A stretch of 64,000 nt of DNA. Origin: Nephrocerus scutellatus (lineage: Eukaryota > Arthropoda > Insecta > Diptera > Pipunculidae). Below are positions 34,931-45,294 of this stretch, one piece after another. The stretch's first letter is position 1, and each line of letters begins with the position of its first letter. A program made the position numbers and the translations under genes. Location: the NCBI GenBank assembly GCA_947095585.1, contig OX352765.1, forward strand, positions 90,852,965-90,916,964. Reading direction: 5' to 3'. The notes under the pieces are model-generated. The model worked only from the letters and a program-made list of their open reading frames with translations, had not been told where the DNA came from and did no database searches.

Positions 34931-37329
34931 ATACTATCTCAAATAGAACTATACATGAAATATATAAACAAAGTCGTCAAGAAAACGTGGCCAGGAAATA
35001 TTTTCGTATCACTGATTATTTAGGCGCGTGTCTCATTCATCCAGAAAGTTAACTTCAAGTCTTAAATTTATTTATTGATTAAAGAAAGAATTTCTTTTTC
35101 CATTTTTCTGTAAAACTTCAAATGAACCAAACAGCACACTTGATCATCATGATAAAATGAAGTCTCCTAAAGGCAGCCAAAGGCAGCTCAATCGTTTAAT
35201 TTTCCGCTTTTATTAATTAAATTCAACAAACGTTAAGAATGATCATCAACTGATTGTGTAGTCAAAAGTGGTAGCCAATCGTATCGTCGCTTGTGTACTA
35301 CGTGCAATACTATGACAAATATATGTATATGGATACCAGTACAAGTGACAAAAGAGTGACGACCTGCCTGCCTGCCGCTGAAGCCATTAAAATTGAATTT
35401 TCTGATGCGTCTATTGCCATCAGAAAGCAATAAAATAACGACAAGTCAACAGCAACAACAACAACAACAAATGTTTAGTATAATAAAAGCTCCAACCAGA
35501 TCTGTCTGTCCGCGAATTATCGTAATAAATCGCTGTAGCCACCCAAAAAAGGTTTATCACACCGCCATCATGAGCAATGCTGGAGCGATCGATCCTCATA
35601 TCCAAAACAATGGTGGACGACATTTTTGCTTCGAAAATTTATCGCGGAATTTGGCCATCCATCCATCCGTTTTTTTTTTCTTCTTCTGTATGTTTGCCTC
35701 GACAGACGATAATGTACGAGTATGTGTGTATTTTGGGATCCACACTGGTTCGTTGGTTGGGCACTGCGCGAGCATCAGGTAGCACACTGGCTGGGCAATA
35801 ATAATTTACGTGACGCCCGCCCGTTTGCCCGCAGGCCCGATCTGACTTCAGCTCGCATTTCATAATTAAGCGATTAAAATTCCATGCTACACCCTCGATG
35901 ACTTTTATATGTGTTAATATTAAGTTTATTATTTAAATCAGCACGTGTTGTCAAAAAAAAAAGTTTTTAAGATTTAATTCGACGAGCAGGCATTCTTCGA
36001 CGCGACGTTTCATTTAGAATGGAAATGGAAACAATCGAAATGAATAATTTCGAAAAGTATTCTATGGATTTTGATAAGATCTTTCAATTGACCAGGATGA
36101 GGAGGAGGAGAAGGAGGAGGAAGGTTATGTGGAGTGCAAGTTACATTGTTGCGTAGTGCGTTGTTTGTCTTCCAAAACTGTAACGATTTCCGCTTTTCTA
36201 TTTGACATGTTACCTTAGTGTGTGAGCTCGCACGTGATGTGGCTTTTGCTTTTGATTTTCTGTTCTATAGAAAGCCCTAACGGACGAATAATGAATTATT
36301 TTAATCATTCTCTTCAATCGGATAAATTTCTATCTCTCAATACCTATTTTATCTGTTGAGATATTATTATAGTTCATGAATTTTCGTGTGGACATAAAAT
36401 TCTTAATTTTATTTTAGGATGGCTGGGTTCTTTAAAACTAGATGTTGCGAAAACGAATAAGAATTTCCGGGTCACATTATGAAATAATTAATTATTTTTT
36501 TAATTTTACTAACCGATTAATTATTGGTTATACATAGATAAAATAAAAAAAAAATAAAAATTGTTTTGTCCATATCGCAAGTTAGGACATGGTATCCTGA
36601 ATATATCTGATTATATAACTCTATGTTGTGGACGTCGATGATGTAATTTTTAATGAAACACCGCAGCCAGTATAGATCCATGTCGTACGATTTTGGTCAA
36701 AGCCTTCTCTACAGAATGTCCAACTGTTCCGCTGATACACAATTGCATGCTTAAAGTTTCCCACTACATATTTTGCTCTTTGCATTACTACCAGTTACCG
36801 TGCTTCATAAAATGCGTCTGCTTATTTTTTGAACACTGTATTCACATCCCATAAACACAGATGCGTTTGGGATTGTTTCACTGCATTTCTATGCGTACAG
36901 TCTGGCTTTCCATAGAGCATTTTTTGACTTTGACTTTGACAGATACATTGAACACAGCGACGAAGGGATGTCCTTATCGGTAGGTGCCTTGCTGAACGTT
37001 TTACCGAATCCACGAGTGGCTTATCTATCTCATCATCATCTGTATTTTTTTCAATGATGATTTGCCATTTTTGACCAGAGAAAGCTTTACGTAAGTAAGA
37101 TATTTTGATGATTGTAGCCTCCACGTGTTGACAAAATTATTTTATTTATGACAATAACATCTAGGTAGTGGTAAAACGACCTGGGTCAACGGTTTGAAAT
37201 GTTTCTTTCCAAGTCGTATAGCTTTTTTAGGGTAACCGGCCGATTCCATTGGACACAATTCCAGTGGACACAATTCCACTGGCACAATTCCCCTGGGGAA
37301 CAATTCAACTTGCACAATTCAACTTGTAT
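34931..37329. other. Non-coding spacer
   Basis: Holds a (CAA)n run at 35449-35471 and a GGAGGA-rich purine tract at 36101-36125. The minus frame at 36822-37124 has scattered Cys and an RRCVQC motif, but not enough to call a transposase. The direct-repeat cluster CAATTCCA(C/G)TGG..CACAATTC at 37250-37325 is a short local duplication. Confidence 0.45.
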
Positions 37330-37990
37330 AGTTACATCGCTTGATCGTAGTTGTTTCTGGCCTCTTCGTTGCGAAGGGCAGCCGTGTTGACTCAAATCTG
37401 TTTCGCCGTCATCAAGTTCGGGTTGTGGAGGCGATATATCAACACGTGATCTTTCTGGTTACGAGTGGCTCCATCAGGAGATACCCAGGTGGCTTTGTGG
37501 ATATTTTTACGCCAAAACCTTGTACTCGCAACGACCAAATTATTGATTGCTGCCATCTCTATGACTCGTTATCCATTGTCATTAGTGTTTTCGTCTAAGT
37601 TATGGGTGTATATGTACTGCCTGAATACTGGCTCCCTATCTATTTTGGCATTCATGACCCCCAGAATGATTTTTACGTCATACTGAGTACAGGCATGGAG
37701 TTCCCGTTCGACTGATTCAAAGAATTTTTCTTTTTCATCATCTGGGAAATCCTCTGTAGGTGTGTGAACGTTTATGAGGCTTATGTTTTAAATCTGCCCC
37801 GAACGCTTAGGGTGCATAGCTTTTCATTTACTTGCACAATTCAACAACACAATTACTTTACATATCCTGAATTGCTGTTATGTCAGCATTATATTTGGGT
37901 AGGGCATCGGCTAGTTGCTATTCAGCTCTATACAGTGAGCGTACGTTCCATGAGAAAATTCTAAAATCGTTTAGCTATTTCATTTGACGT
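37330..37990 (-). mobile_element. RTE-like endonuclease-domain fragment, third copy
   Basis: On the minus strand the order is an eroded HAPTEDFPDDEKEKFFESVE region with a STQYDVKI block (37700-37770), then NNLVVASTRFWRKNIHKATW, VSPDGATRNQKDHVL (37420-37530) and VNTAALRNEEARNN (37340-37390). It keeps the TWVSPDG and N-Q-DH block that the 8340-9130 copy has lost. The DNA is clearly alignable with 8440-8860, for example at CTCTTCGTTGCGAAGGGCAG. Frameshifts are present. Confidence 0.8.
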
Positions 37991-38978
37991 GTTCGTTCTT
38001 CGTTCACCAGTGTAACCGAGGCAGATTTGGGGTTCCATAATATGGTCGTTTTACGGGCCCAATCAATAGCAACATTTAATTGAAATTGAGATTTTATTCA
38101 CTACGGTGAATCTATGTTTTGAAGTAAGACTTCTTTATCGACGATAAGAAGAAAACGAGTACGGGATCAAATATAAGAATTTTTGCGATTTTTTGTTGCG
38201 ATTTTTTGTTACGATTTTGTGTTCTGTGATCTTAGGGTCTAAGTCATTTCTCAACTGATTTGTATGAAATTCGGTATTAGGACTAATAGGCGACTGTAAG
38301 TCTTGTTCATATTGAAGTTCTGGGATATGGTATATATGTTATACACATGGATAGGGACTGGAATTTTGGAAACATAGTTATTTCTCAATAGACAACCAGA
38401 AGTAGTTTCACTTCTTACCATGTACACTGATACACACGATTTTTTTTCCTGAGAATAAATGGTTGTTCTTTGTGGAAATATTGCTTTTCAGAAATCCTTT
38501 GAAAATTCCCTCACCAGTTCTTGTGTACCTACTATTTGTCTTCTGGTTATATTTATTGTAAGATTACATTTACTATTCATTGGACAATCACCAACACCAT
38601 CACAGCATCTTTAATTATTATCGTTGCTACACATCGATTAATTTTTTAGCCAAATTCTGAGAAAATCAAATCAATTCGCGAAAATTATCCCCAAGTTTGG
38701 CACAATATAATTATCACATTGTCATCGTCATCGTCACCAAATCATTAAATCGACCATTTGGACCAAAACGAACATAAAAATGTAATGCAAAAGTTTGTCA
38801 GCAACAATTAGCACAGATCTCAGTCGGCTTCTGCCAATTTGACACATTTGGCGAATACCACCCAAGTCGAAACTAATTCACAAATTAGAACGTGTATCAC
38901 TAATCGTGAGGTTTATCACAAGAGTTAAAGGGAAAAAACAGAATACAAACCAAACCAAGATGTACAATTTGTTGTTTG
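37991..38978. other. Spacer downstream of knirps
   Basis: No coding frame. Bases 38244-38281 are the reverse complement of a dispersed repeat also found at 44383-44420. Some of the AT-rich DNA may belong to the knirps 3' flank. Confidence 0.45.
38244..38281 (-). repeat. Dispersed repeat, inverted partner of 44383-44420
   Basis: Read on the minus strand it contains GAATTTCATACAAATCAGTT followed by GAGAAATGAC. The plus-strand copy at 44383 has GAATTTCATACAAATCGGTT followed by GAGAAATAAT. Only about 38 bp can be aligned by eye. Confidence 0.5.
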
Positions 38979-38984
38979 TTTATT
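38979..38984 (-). terminator. kni: Candidate knirps polyadenylation signal AATAAA
   Basis: AATAAA reads on the minus strand about 355 bases past the knirps stop codon. The intervening sequence is AT-rich and non-coding, as expected for a 3' UTR. Other A/T-rich hexamers exist nearby, so cleavage-site use is uncertain. Confidence 0.4.
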
Positions 38985-39338
38985 CATTTTTGTTGTTCAT
39001 TTGGGCGAATCGCGCTTGCGCTCACGCTTATCGGCTAATTCGATTAACTAATTAAAATCTATAAATAATACTAATACAATTGCATTAAGGCAAATAAAAT
39101 TTACAATAAGTATATGGTGGTAACAATGTTCGGTATAATTACAATTACATATAGAAAACACAATGTACAAAAAAAATTTAAGATCGATCGAGATTGCAGG
39201 AAACTCACACAAAAATACAATTTGGGATGGAATCGAAATGAGGACAAAAAAAAATTCCAAAAATTTCAACTAAACTTAATTCTATTAAAGATCTTTGACT
39301 ATCAAATGCTATCCCCCGTTACAAGACGCCATCCTTTT

Positions 39339-40827
39339 TTAAACACAAACGAAAATCCCCCTCAAACTTGTCGGATTGTTGGCGCTGCCAAAGTTGCTGT
39401 AATTGCTTTGTGATTCGGCGATTTTCTGCCGTTTGACTGCTTCGTGCTCGCTGCTGCTGTCCGATGAAGCTTCCGAAGATTCATGCTCACTGAGGTGATA
39501 GAACTTCCGGCGTGCCGCTACATGCGCCTCATGCGACTGTCGTAACTCTTCTTCGCTGCTTTCACTGTGCATGTCGCTATCGCCGGTTGTGTTAAAGCTT
39601 TGGCTGGAACTACGACTGATTTGGGTTTTCATGCTGAGATCCATTGGGATGTCCTGTTCAATGTGGGCGGACGGTTGTCGAGTTTCGGTGCCAATTGAAC
39701 AGACGGAAACGGGTGAGAGAGATTGCATTTTCGTTGCGAATCTGTTGGTGAGCACTGCGGGGGCTGCTGGTGGAGCTGGTGATATCCGCTGTTCAACCGC
39801 TGTTAGTGCTGCTGGAGGAGTGGCATTGGCCATTATCGGTACTGGACTATGTATCTGGTGTTGTGGGTAGTGCGATACTGGAGATACTTCAGAACGTCGC
39901 TCTTCATCGACAGACACTTTGGAGGAAGCTTGTTGTAATGGACTGCTGCGCACCTCTTCTTCGGTGCGTGGTGAAACACTTTCGGCCCAACGATTTGAAC
40001 CCTCAGATGAATCTACTGACTGACGATGCTTGTAGAGTTCACTGCGAGCATATGCATCGGCTGCAGCAGCTGCTGCCGCTGGATGATAGCCGCCGGGAAA
40101 GAGCAAATGTGGTGGCAACTGAAATGCCGATTGCGCTGCACTCGATGACATCGGCAATGAGTTCATCATAAAGAATGGCATTGCAGATGATGGGTAATCA
40201 GCGAGGCTACTGGCTCCGTCGGCTGGGTGGCGTGTTGCTCCCTGCTGCATAAACGCCGACGGACTATGAAAAGAACTTTTAAAAAGGTCAGCGCCACCTG
40301 CGCCTCCTTGCATTATATCGGGCAAATATCCAGGATATCCCAAAAGTCCACCCATATGCGATGCAAGATGTGACGAACGCTGTTGAAGGTGTTGCTGAGC
40401 TGCTGCCGCCGCTGCAGCTCCAGCCATATCTCCAAATCCATTCAAATCCGCAACACCACCAGCTTCAGCAGCTTGCTGTTGTTGCTCTTGCAGCAGACAA
40501 TGAATCTTGAACCAATTCGAACGACGTCCATAGCGAGAGCCACCCTTTGACATGCCAACGGTGTAGCATTTGCGCAACCGGCACGCCTTGCAAGTTGTCC
40601 GATTCTTCTTGTCAATCACACATTTACCATTGTTCTTGCACTCGCTGATCGATGACAAATTGTTGTACGATCGGCCAAAAAATGACTGCAAATAGAGTTT
40701 AAAGTTAGTTGCGATTCTTTGTGTCTTTTCGTTAAAAAGTGATGCTTACCTTGCATCCCTCGCAAGTGAATGCTCCAAAATGAAATCCAGCAGCAGGCTC
40801 GCCACATACTTTGCATGTTTGGTTCAT
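39339..40827 (-). CDS. kni: Knirps, nuclear-receptor-type zinc-finger repressor (two coding exons, 474 aa)
   Basis: Coding exons are 40827-40750 (26 codons from the ATG) and 40685-39339 (448 codons plus TAA), joined across a 64-bp GT-AG intron. Exon 1 encodes the first zinc finger (Cys5, 8, 22, 25) and ends exactly after CEGCK. Exon 2 opens with SFFGRSYNN and gives the second finger (Cys42, 48, 58, 61). The knirps box follows at about residues 67-93 ([20 protein letters not shown]). There is no ligand-binding domain, as known for this family. Further landmarks are poly-Ala runs (about 116-122 and 229-235), LPPHLLFPG (about 216-224), [17 protein letters not shown] (about 342-358), the CtBP-binding PMDLSMK (373-379) and the C-terminus RGIFVCV. 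These favour knirps over knirps-related or eagle. The Drosophila protein is about 429 aa, so this one is slightly longer. In Drosophila it is a gap-gene repressor in the embryo nucleus and later patterns wing vein 2 and the trachea. No frame damage is seen. Confidence 0.97.
40686..40749 (-). other. kni: Short intron inside the knirps DNA-binding domain
   Basis: The 64-bp intron begins GTAAGC directly after the AAG codon of CEGCK and ends TTTGCAG directly before the TCA codon of SFFGR. It is phase 0 and separates the two zinc fingers. Splicing restores the canonical P-box CEGCKSFFGR. It is the only interruption needed to give a complete reading frame. Confidence 0.95.
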
Positions 40828-41975
40828 CTGCAAGATTGGTAAAAAAAAAATTAAATTTTTTATTATTTTTTTTAAAGGTACATTTTTTTAAAGAATGAAA
40901 GGTTGCTTACAGCTCGACTGCGTTTTGCTGACTAACATGACTTTGCCTACAACATGCAACTTTTTATACACTTTTTTCAGCATTTTATTGCTCTTCACAA
41001 ATTATTACATTCCTTGCAACAACGTTGACAACCGAAAAAAAAAACAACAGCAAATCGTCTGTCAGGTTATGCAACCCTAAACATCGTTTTTTTACTCGCG
41101 CTATATTCCTGCACAAGTCATAAATTGTTTTTATGACCGCAGTATTATTGTAAAACACAGATGACTTTTTTACCCAAAAGTCAGAGGCGAAATCTGAGGA
41201 TATTTAGGTAGCTGCTAATTCCTTGTGTGGTAATAAACTACCAGGTCAGTCAGCCAGTCAACCAACCAGTAAAAAATACACTAAATCATTTGAGTGCAAA
41301 AAATGTGACCTCGCTAAAAATTTATGTAACAAACGTTGGGCCGTTTGTTCTGGTTGACGGTGAAAGACCTTCAGCGGATGTTAAAAAAATCCTTATGCCC
41401 GACAAAGAAAAGAATCTGACCTCGTAAATTTATGTAACAAAGGGAATTCTTTGAATTACGTTTTTTTTTCTTCCACTAAAGAAGGTAAAAAAATTCCACA
41501 AAAAAATTTAAAGTCATCACATTTTTTTGCACCAAAATTGGCACAAAATTCGGGAGAATTTTTATTGAGTTTCAGGAATTGGTTGATGGTCGGCGAGTCG
41601 TTTTTCTTTCGTCCAAATTAAAAGATTGATTCGACAAAAAAGTAGACCCAAGACTTATCAAACAGAATTAGTATCAAATTAATTTTGAAATATGTTCTTT
41701 TTTAGCCTGTTAACTGGGCTAAATACTAATTAGCTTATTAGTGGCAAATGCCGTCGCTTTCAAGTTACCATTAGGTCATAAATAAAAAAAGTCAATTAAT
41801 TATATTAATGCCCCATTCGCTGATATGACTTCAACTGATTTATGTTCTATCGCAATGAACACATAGATTGTGAAAAAATAAAAAAATATTTTTTTTTTGG
41901 TGCAAGTTTGTTTCTTAAGTCTTTTGTTTTTATCGAGCGAATCGAATTTTTTTTCGGCATTTATTAAAAACTTAC
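40828..41975 (-). other. kni: Probable 5' UTR intron of knirps
   Basis: Directly upstream of the knirps ATG the minus strand has a T-rich tract followed by ACCAATCTTGCAG, a good splice acceptor that places ATG as the first three bases of the exon. The best upstream donor is CG/GTAAGTTTTT, with the intron beginning at 41975. This gives an intron of 1,148 bp. The splice-site strings are visible. The pairing is inferred, and other donors further upstream are possible. Confidence 0.6.
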
Positions 41976-42330
41976 CGTTTTATGATTTGTTTATATGATA
42001 TGGGTGGTGTATAATCCGTTATTTTAGGTTTGTGTTGCACTAAAGGTCTTGTCCTTCTTCTTATTGTAAAGTTAATCCAATATTTTTCACTTTCTCACAC
42101 ACACTTATCACTTAGTTCATTTATTTGATTACAAAAATCGAATAAGAGTTATTAGTTATTTTTTATGTAATTGTTGCAGTTCGTATTCGTCTTTAATTTT
42201 TATCACTTATCGTTAGGAGTGTTCAACACTTTAAGAAAGAAGAATAAAAAACCAGAAATCTTTTTTTTTAACAAAACGCGCGCTCTCAAGCAGTTGAGTA
42301 TGTCACACTTCAGCTACTAGCAAACGACTG
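41976..42330 (-). promoter_or_regulatory. kni: Candidate knirps 5' UTR exon and start region
   Basis: This is the stretch just upstream of the candidate donor at 41975. No ATG-initiated peptide here splices in frame, so it would be untranslated leader. A fly initiator-like TCAGTC lies on the minus strand near 42327, without a convincing TATA box. Two TAATCC Bicoid-type sites occur at 42012-42017 and 42073-42078. The outer boundary is arbitrary, because the transcription start cannot be fixed from sequence alone. Confidence 0.35.
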
Positions 42331-43085
42331 ATTTGTTGCTCATGTCAATGTCTTACAAGAAGCATTTTGTTCTTCACAACAATGAATACGATCGCGAGCT
42401 ACTGCTCGAGCAGCAGTCGATCAGTCTGCACAAAAACATCCAGGTAAAAACAATAAACGGGTATATCGACAATCAACAACATCAGCACCATAAGAAGAGA
42501 GCGTTTCACAATCACATTTAAGAGAAACTCTCTTTGAATGTCGTCTGCAAAATTGCGTTTTCTCTGCTATATTGCTATATACCTATTTGAATTGAGAATG
42601 GGAGGAGCTAAGTACAGTTACAGCTATCAAACTGATCGGTCAGTCAGGCCGTGCTATGTATCTATCTAAACGTAAGTCAATTTTGATTCACTTGACGGCA
42701 CACCACTGAAAAGGTGTTACAATTTGTGGTCACCATTGTGCAGAATATACGTTAGGAGTTAGGAAGGCAGATTAGTAGTGGGAAACCGGATTAACAGCAG
42801 CCACTCTCCATGCGATGATAGGAAGTGAATAGAGGCGGACGGAATGCCATGTGACTGAATGTGTTACTTTTTTGGTTTATTTTTTTTTATTGACTTTTGA
42901 CGCATTGGATGGATGTATGTATTAGAAATTTCCTATTCAATATTGGAAAAAATAAACTTATCAATAAATCAACAAGATGACATGAAAAATTTCAACTGAT
43001 TTTGAGGGCCACGGCAACGGATTTATATAAAATATAATATTGTAAAAATTAATATTTAGTTTATAACGAAGAGCACAAAAAATTA
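42331..43085 (-). promoter_or_regulatory. kni: Proximal upstream flank of knirps, transposon-poor
   Basis: No coding potential or recognisable transposon was found. A GGATTA (Bicoid-type) site lies at 42788-42793. In Drosophila the gap-domain enhancers lie within a few kilobases upstream of the gene, so this is the natural place to look. The function is inferred from position only. Confidence 0.3.
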
Positions 43086-43089
43086 GCGA

Positions 43090-43330
43090 GTTGCAATCTC
43101 TATATGTATATAAAAATGAAACGCTTTTCGTTGGTAACCGCATCACTTGAGAACGGCTTAACCAATATCGCTCATTTTTATTTTGTAATGCTGACCATAG
43201 TCAGAATGAAGTTCATACGGAAAAAGAAAAGTTACCCGAAAAATTGGAATATTCAGAGAAAGCTGAAAGTTCCATCTTTCATAGGATTTTTGTGTGAACT
43301 TGCGAACATAACTCACAATTCGAACGATGG
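43090..43330 (+). repeat. Dispersed repeat, possibly a Helitron-like end
   Basis: It begins TCTATATGTATATAAAAATG and continues with ACGCTTTTCGTTGGTAACCG, CACTTGAGAACGGCTTAACC and AATATCGCTCATTTTTATTT. This architecture is common in dispersed insect repeats, often attributed to Helitrons. The TC start fits a Helitron, but I do not see a CTRR end or a terminal hairpin. Part of it is shared with 33935-34035. Confidence 0.4.
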
Positions 43331-43951
43331 GTTTGCGTAATTCTTTTTTTTGTTTTGTTCGTTATGGTCCTGCAAAAGAAATGTAATGGAATAAAAATAA
43401 AAAATAAAAATACGCTCTGGGGAAATATTTTAAGCAATAGAAAGTTCAGGAAAATTCAGAAAATTTGGAAAACGATAAATTGGATATTTTTGGTGGAATA
43501 ACTCAATTGAATGTTTTTGGTAAAATTAAAAATTCGGAAAAACGCATTCCAGCCTAATTTAAAATAAAAAAAAATAAAAAATTAAATTTTCTTTTCCCTC
43601 TTTTGTGTTGATTCTTGATCTGATAAACGAAAGACGTTACTTTATTTCTATTCCAATAGAATAGAGATAGAATAGTTAGCAGTATGTGCGCAAATCTCAT
43701 TTAACAGCTGATCCATTTTCATGGTCTTTCTTTTGTGATATGTCAACGCATCACAATGATTCCGACCGACATGCCATTAGTCTTTAAACGCTTGCAGTTT
43801 CGGGGCGGTTTGCATCCGTAATTACAATAAACAAATTACAAATGCAGTCATCGAGTGTTTGCGGTATTAACCCCTAAAATCTATACTTCTCGCATGGTCA
43901 ATTGTATGCCGTCTAATTCAGTATTGGAAAACCATCAGCTATGTTTGTTTA

Positions 43952-44382
43952 CCCCAAAAAGTCCACCAATCATTAAGGACCCCCAAACAATCAGTAAAGA
44001 CTACCAAAAAGATCATTAAAAGACCCCAAAACGACCTTCAAAAGATACTCACACACCAAAAAGACCACAAAAATATCCCCAGAATACCACCAGAAGACTA
44101 CCAAACAATCACCAAAAGACCCCCCAAAAGGCCCCCAAAGGACCATCAAAAGATTCTCCGGAGGCCCCCGAAAGACCTCAAAAACACCCCAAAAGACCTG
44201 TAAAAGACCCCAAGAGACCCTATAAAGACTCCTCAAAAGACCCTCAAAAGACGCTTGAAAATCGTCAAAAACCCGTCAAAAGACCACCAAAATACCCTCA
44301 AAAGACCTTCAAAAGACCTTCAAAAGACCCCAAAAGATCCTCAAAAGACCATTAAAAGACCCCCAGAGGACCCACAAATGAC
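43952..44382. repeat. 10-11 bp minisatellite (CAAAAGACCCY)n
   Basis: About 430 bp of degenerate repeats of CAAAAGACCCC or CAAAAGACCTT, most regular at 44250-44360 and more diverged at the left end. The plus strand is nearly free of runs of T, giving strong A/C versus T/G strand asymmetry. The minus-strand open frame across it (43991-44236) is a by-product of the repeat. Confidence 0.9.
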
Positions 44383-44420
44383 AATACTGAATTTCATACA
44401 AATCGGTTGAGAAATAATTT
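44383..44420 (+). repeat. Dispersed repeat adjoining the minisatellite
   Basis: It directly follows the minisatellite and matches 38244-38281 in inverted orientation. It may mark the transposon in which the minisatellite grew. Confidence 0.45.
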
Positions 44421-44475
44421 ACGATTTGATTTTGTGTGCCCAAAGGATTGACAGTTTTTACACTGTGGGATTATA

Positions 44476-44730
44476 TTAGACGCCTTGACCGGCTTTGTTT
44501 CCAAATGATCCCAGAATTTTCACAAATGTCACTTTATTGGCCTCCTTTTGACGACGTGCTGATAGAGTTGATGATTTAAGTGATGTTTCCGTATCTTGCC
44601 CGTCAAGTTGAGCCAAATCACATACATAAAAAAACATACCTATAAAACCGCAAAAAATTGAATAATAACCAACTAGATAATCCTCCTCGGCATCGGGTAA
44701 ATGCAAGTATCTGTGCGAAAGTTGTAACTT
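44476..44730 (-). CDS. Unrecognised open frame with one membrane-like segment (hypothetical, possible terminal exon)
   Basis: The minus frame runs from about 44745 to a stop at 44476 without an ATG in good position. It reads LHLPDAEEDYLVGYYSIFCG, then FIGMFFYVCDLAQLDGQDTE, then SSTLSARRQKEANKVTFVKI and LGSFGNKAGQGV. Composition looks protein-like: an acidic start, a hydrophobic stretch of about 18 residues (YYSIFCGFIGMFFYVCDL), then a basic/polar tail. A possible ~60-bp intron (GTGAGT at about 44770, ending CGCACAG at about 44713) could join it to an upstream exon. I do not recognise a family. It could be a host gene exon, a retrocopy or transposon-encoded. Confidence 0.3.
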   Translation of the reverse strand, partial: KLQLSHRYLHLPDAEEDYLVGYYSIFCGFIGMFFYVCDLAQLDGQDTETSLKSSTLSARRQKEANKVTFVKILGSFGNKAGQGV

Positions 44731-45294
44731 TCTTTCAATTTTTTATTTTTCCCAAAATCAAAATACTCACGCCCTAATAAAAAAAAAGATATTTTTTGAC
44801 AGCCACTTGCTGTCAAATGCCAAGCAATTGCAATTGTAAAGTATTTTCTTATTCATACGAATTCGAGCAATTTCTTTGTGAACCACCTACCACCCAATAG
44901 CTGATAAGTCTATATATTATTTTATTTACTAATTAACTCAGCAAATTATTATTCAAGTAATGATTAGTTGATTGGTGGTATACAATTATACCAACTGTCA
45001 ACCGCAATGGGGCAAGAACATTAACCACGTCTCTAATGCCAATATGTTCGGAATATATTCCAATGCTCTAGTGCTGGTTCCAAATGTGGTTCGATGTGTA
45101 TGCCCCATGTTTTCCTTATGTGACAAACTATTATGCCAGATGGTATTAAAATTTGCGCCATGGGATCAATTTCTTGCCATTTTCTTCATATGATTGTGAA
45201 GTCTACAAGTGGCTGATCTATTCTTGTAATAAACTACTAGCCGATACAATGCGCTTCGCTTCCCGTACACATGAAGCTCCATCTTCCTGTTACC

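Noticed and set aside
35393..35782. Poly-Gln frame at a (CAA)n tract
   Set aside because: The glutamines come from a simple repeat. Frames on both strands are open over the same stretch with no other protein feature.
36822..37124. Minus-strand frame with RRCVQC and scattered Cys, reminiscent of a piggyBac C-terminal Cys-rich domain
   Set aside because: The Cys spacing does not match the domain well, no DDE core lies upstream, and the similarity rests on six residues.
39571..40171. Open frames on the plus strand opposite knirps (99 and 133 codons)
   Set aside because: They are antisense shadows of the knirps coding region and mirror its Ala- and Ser-rich codons.
43991..44236. Minus-strand frame rich in Trp, Gly and Phe
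   Set aside because: It is the translation of the GGGGTCTTTTG minisatellite.
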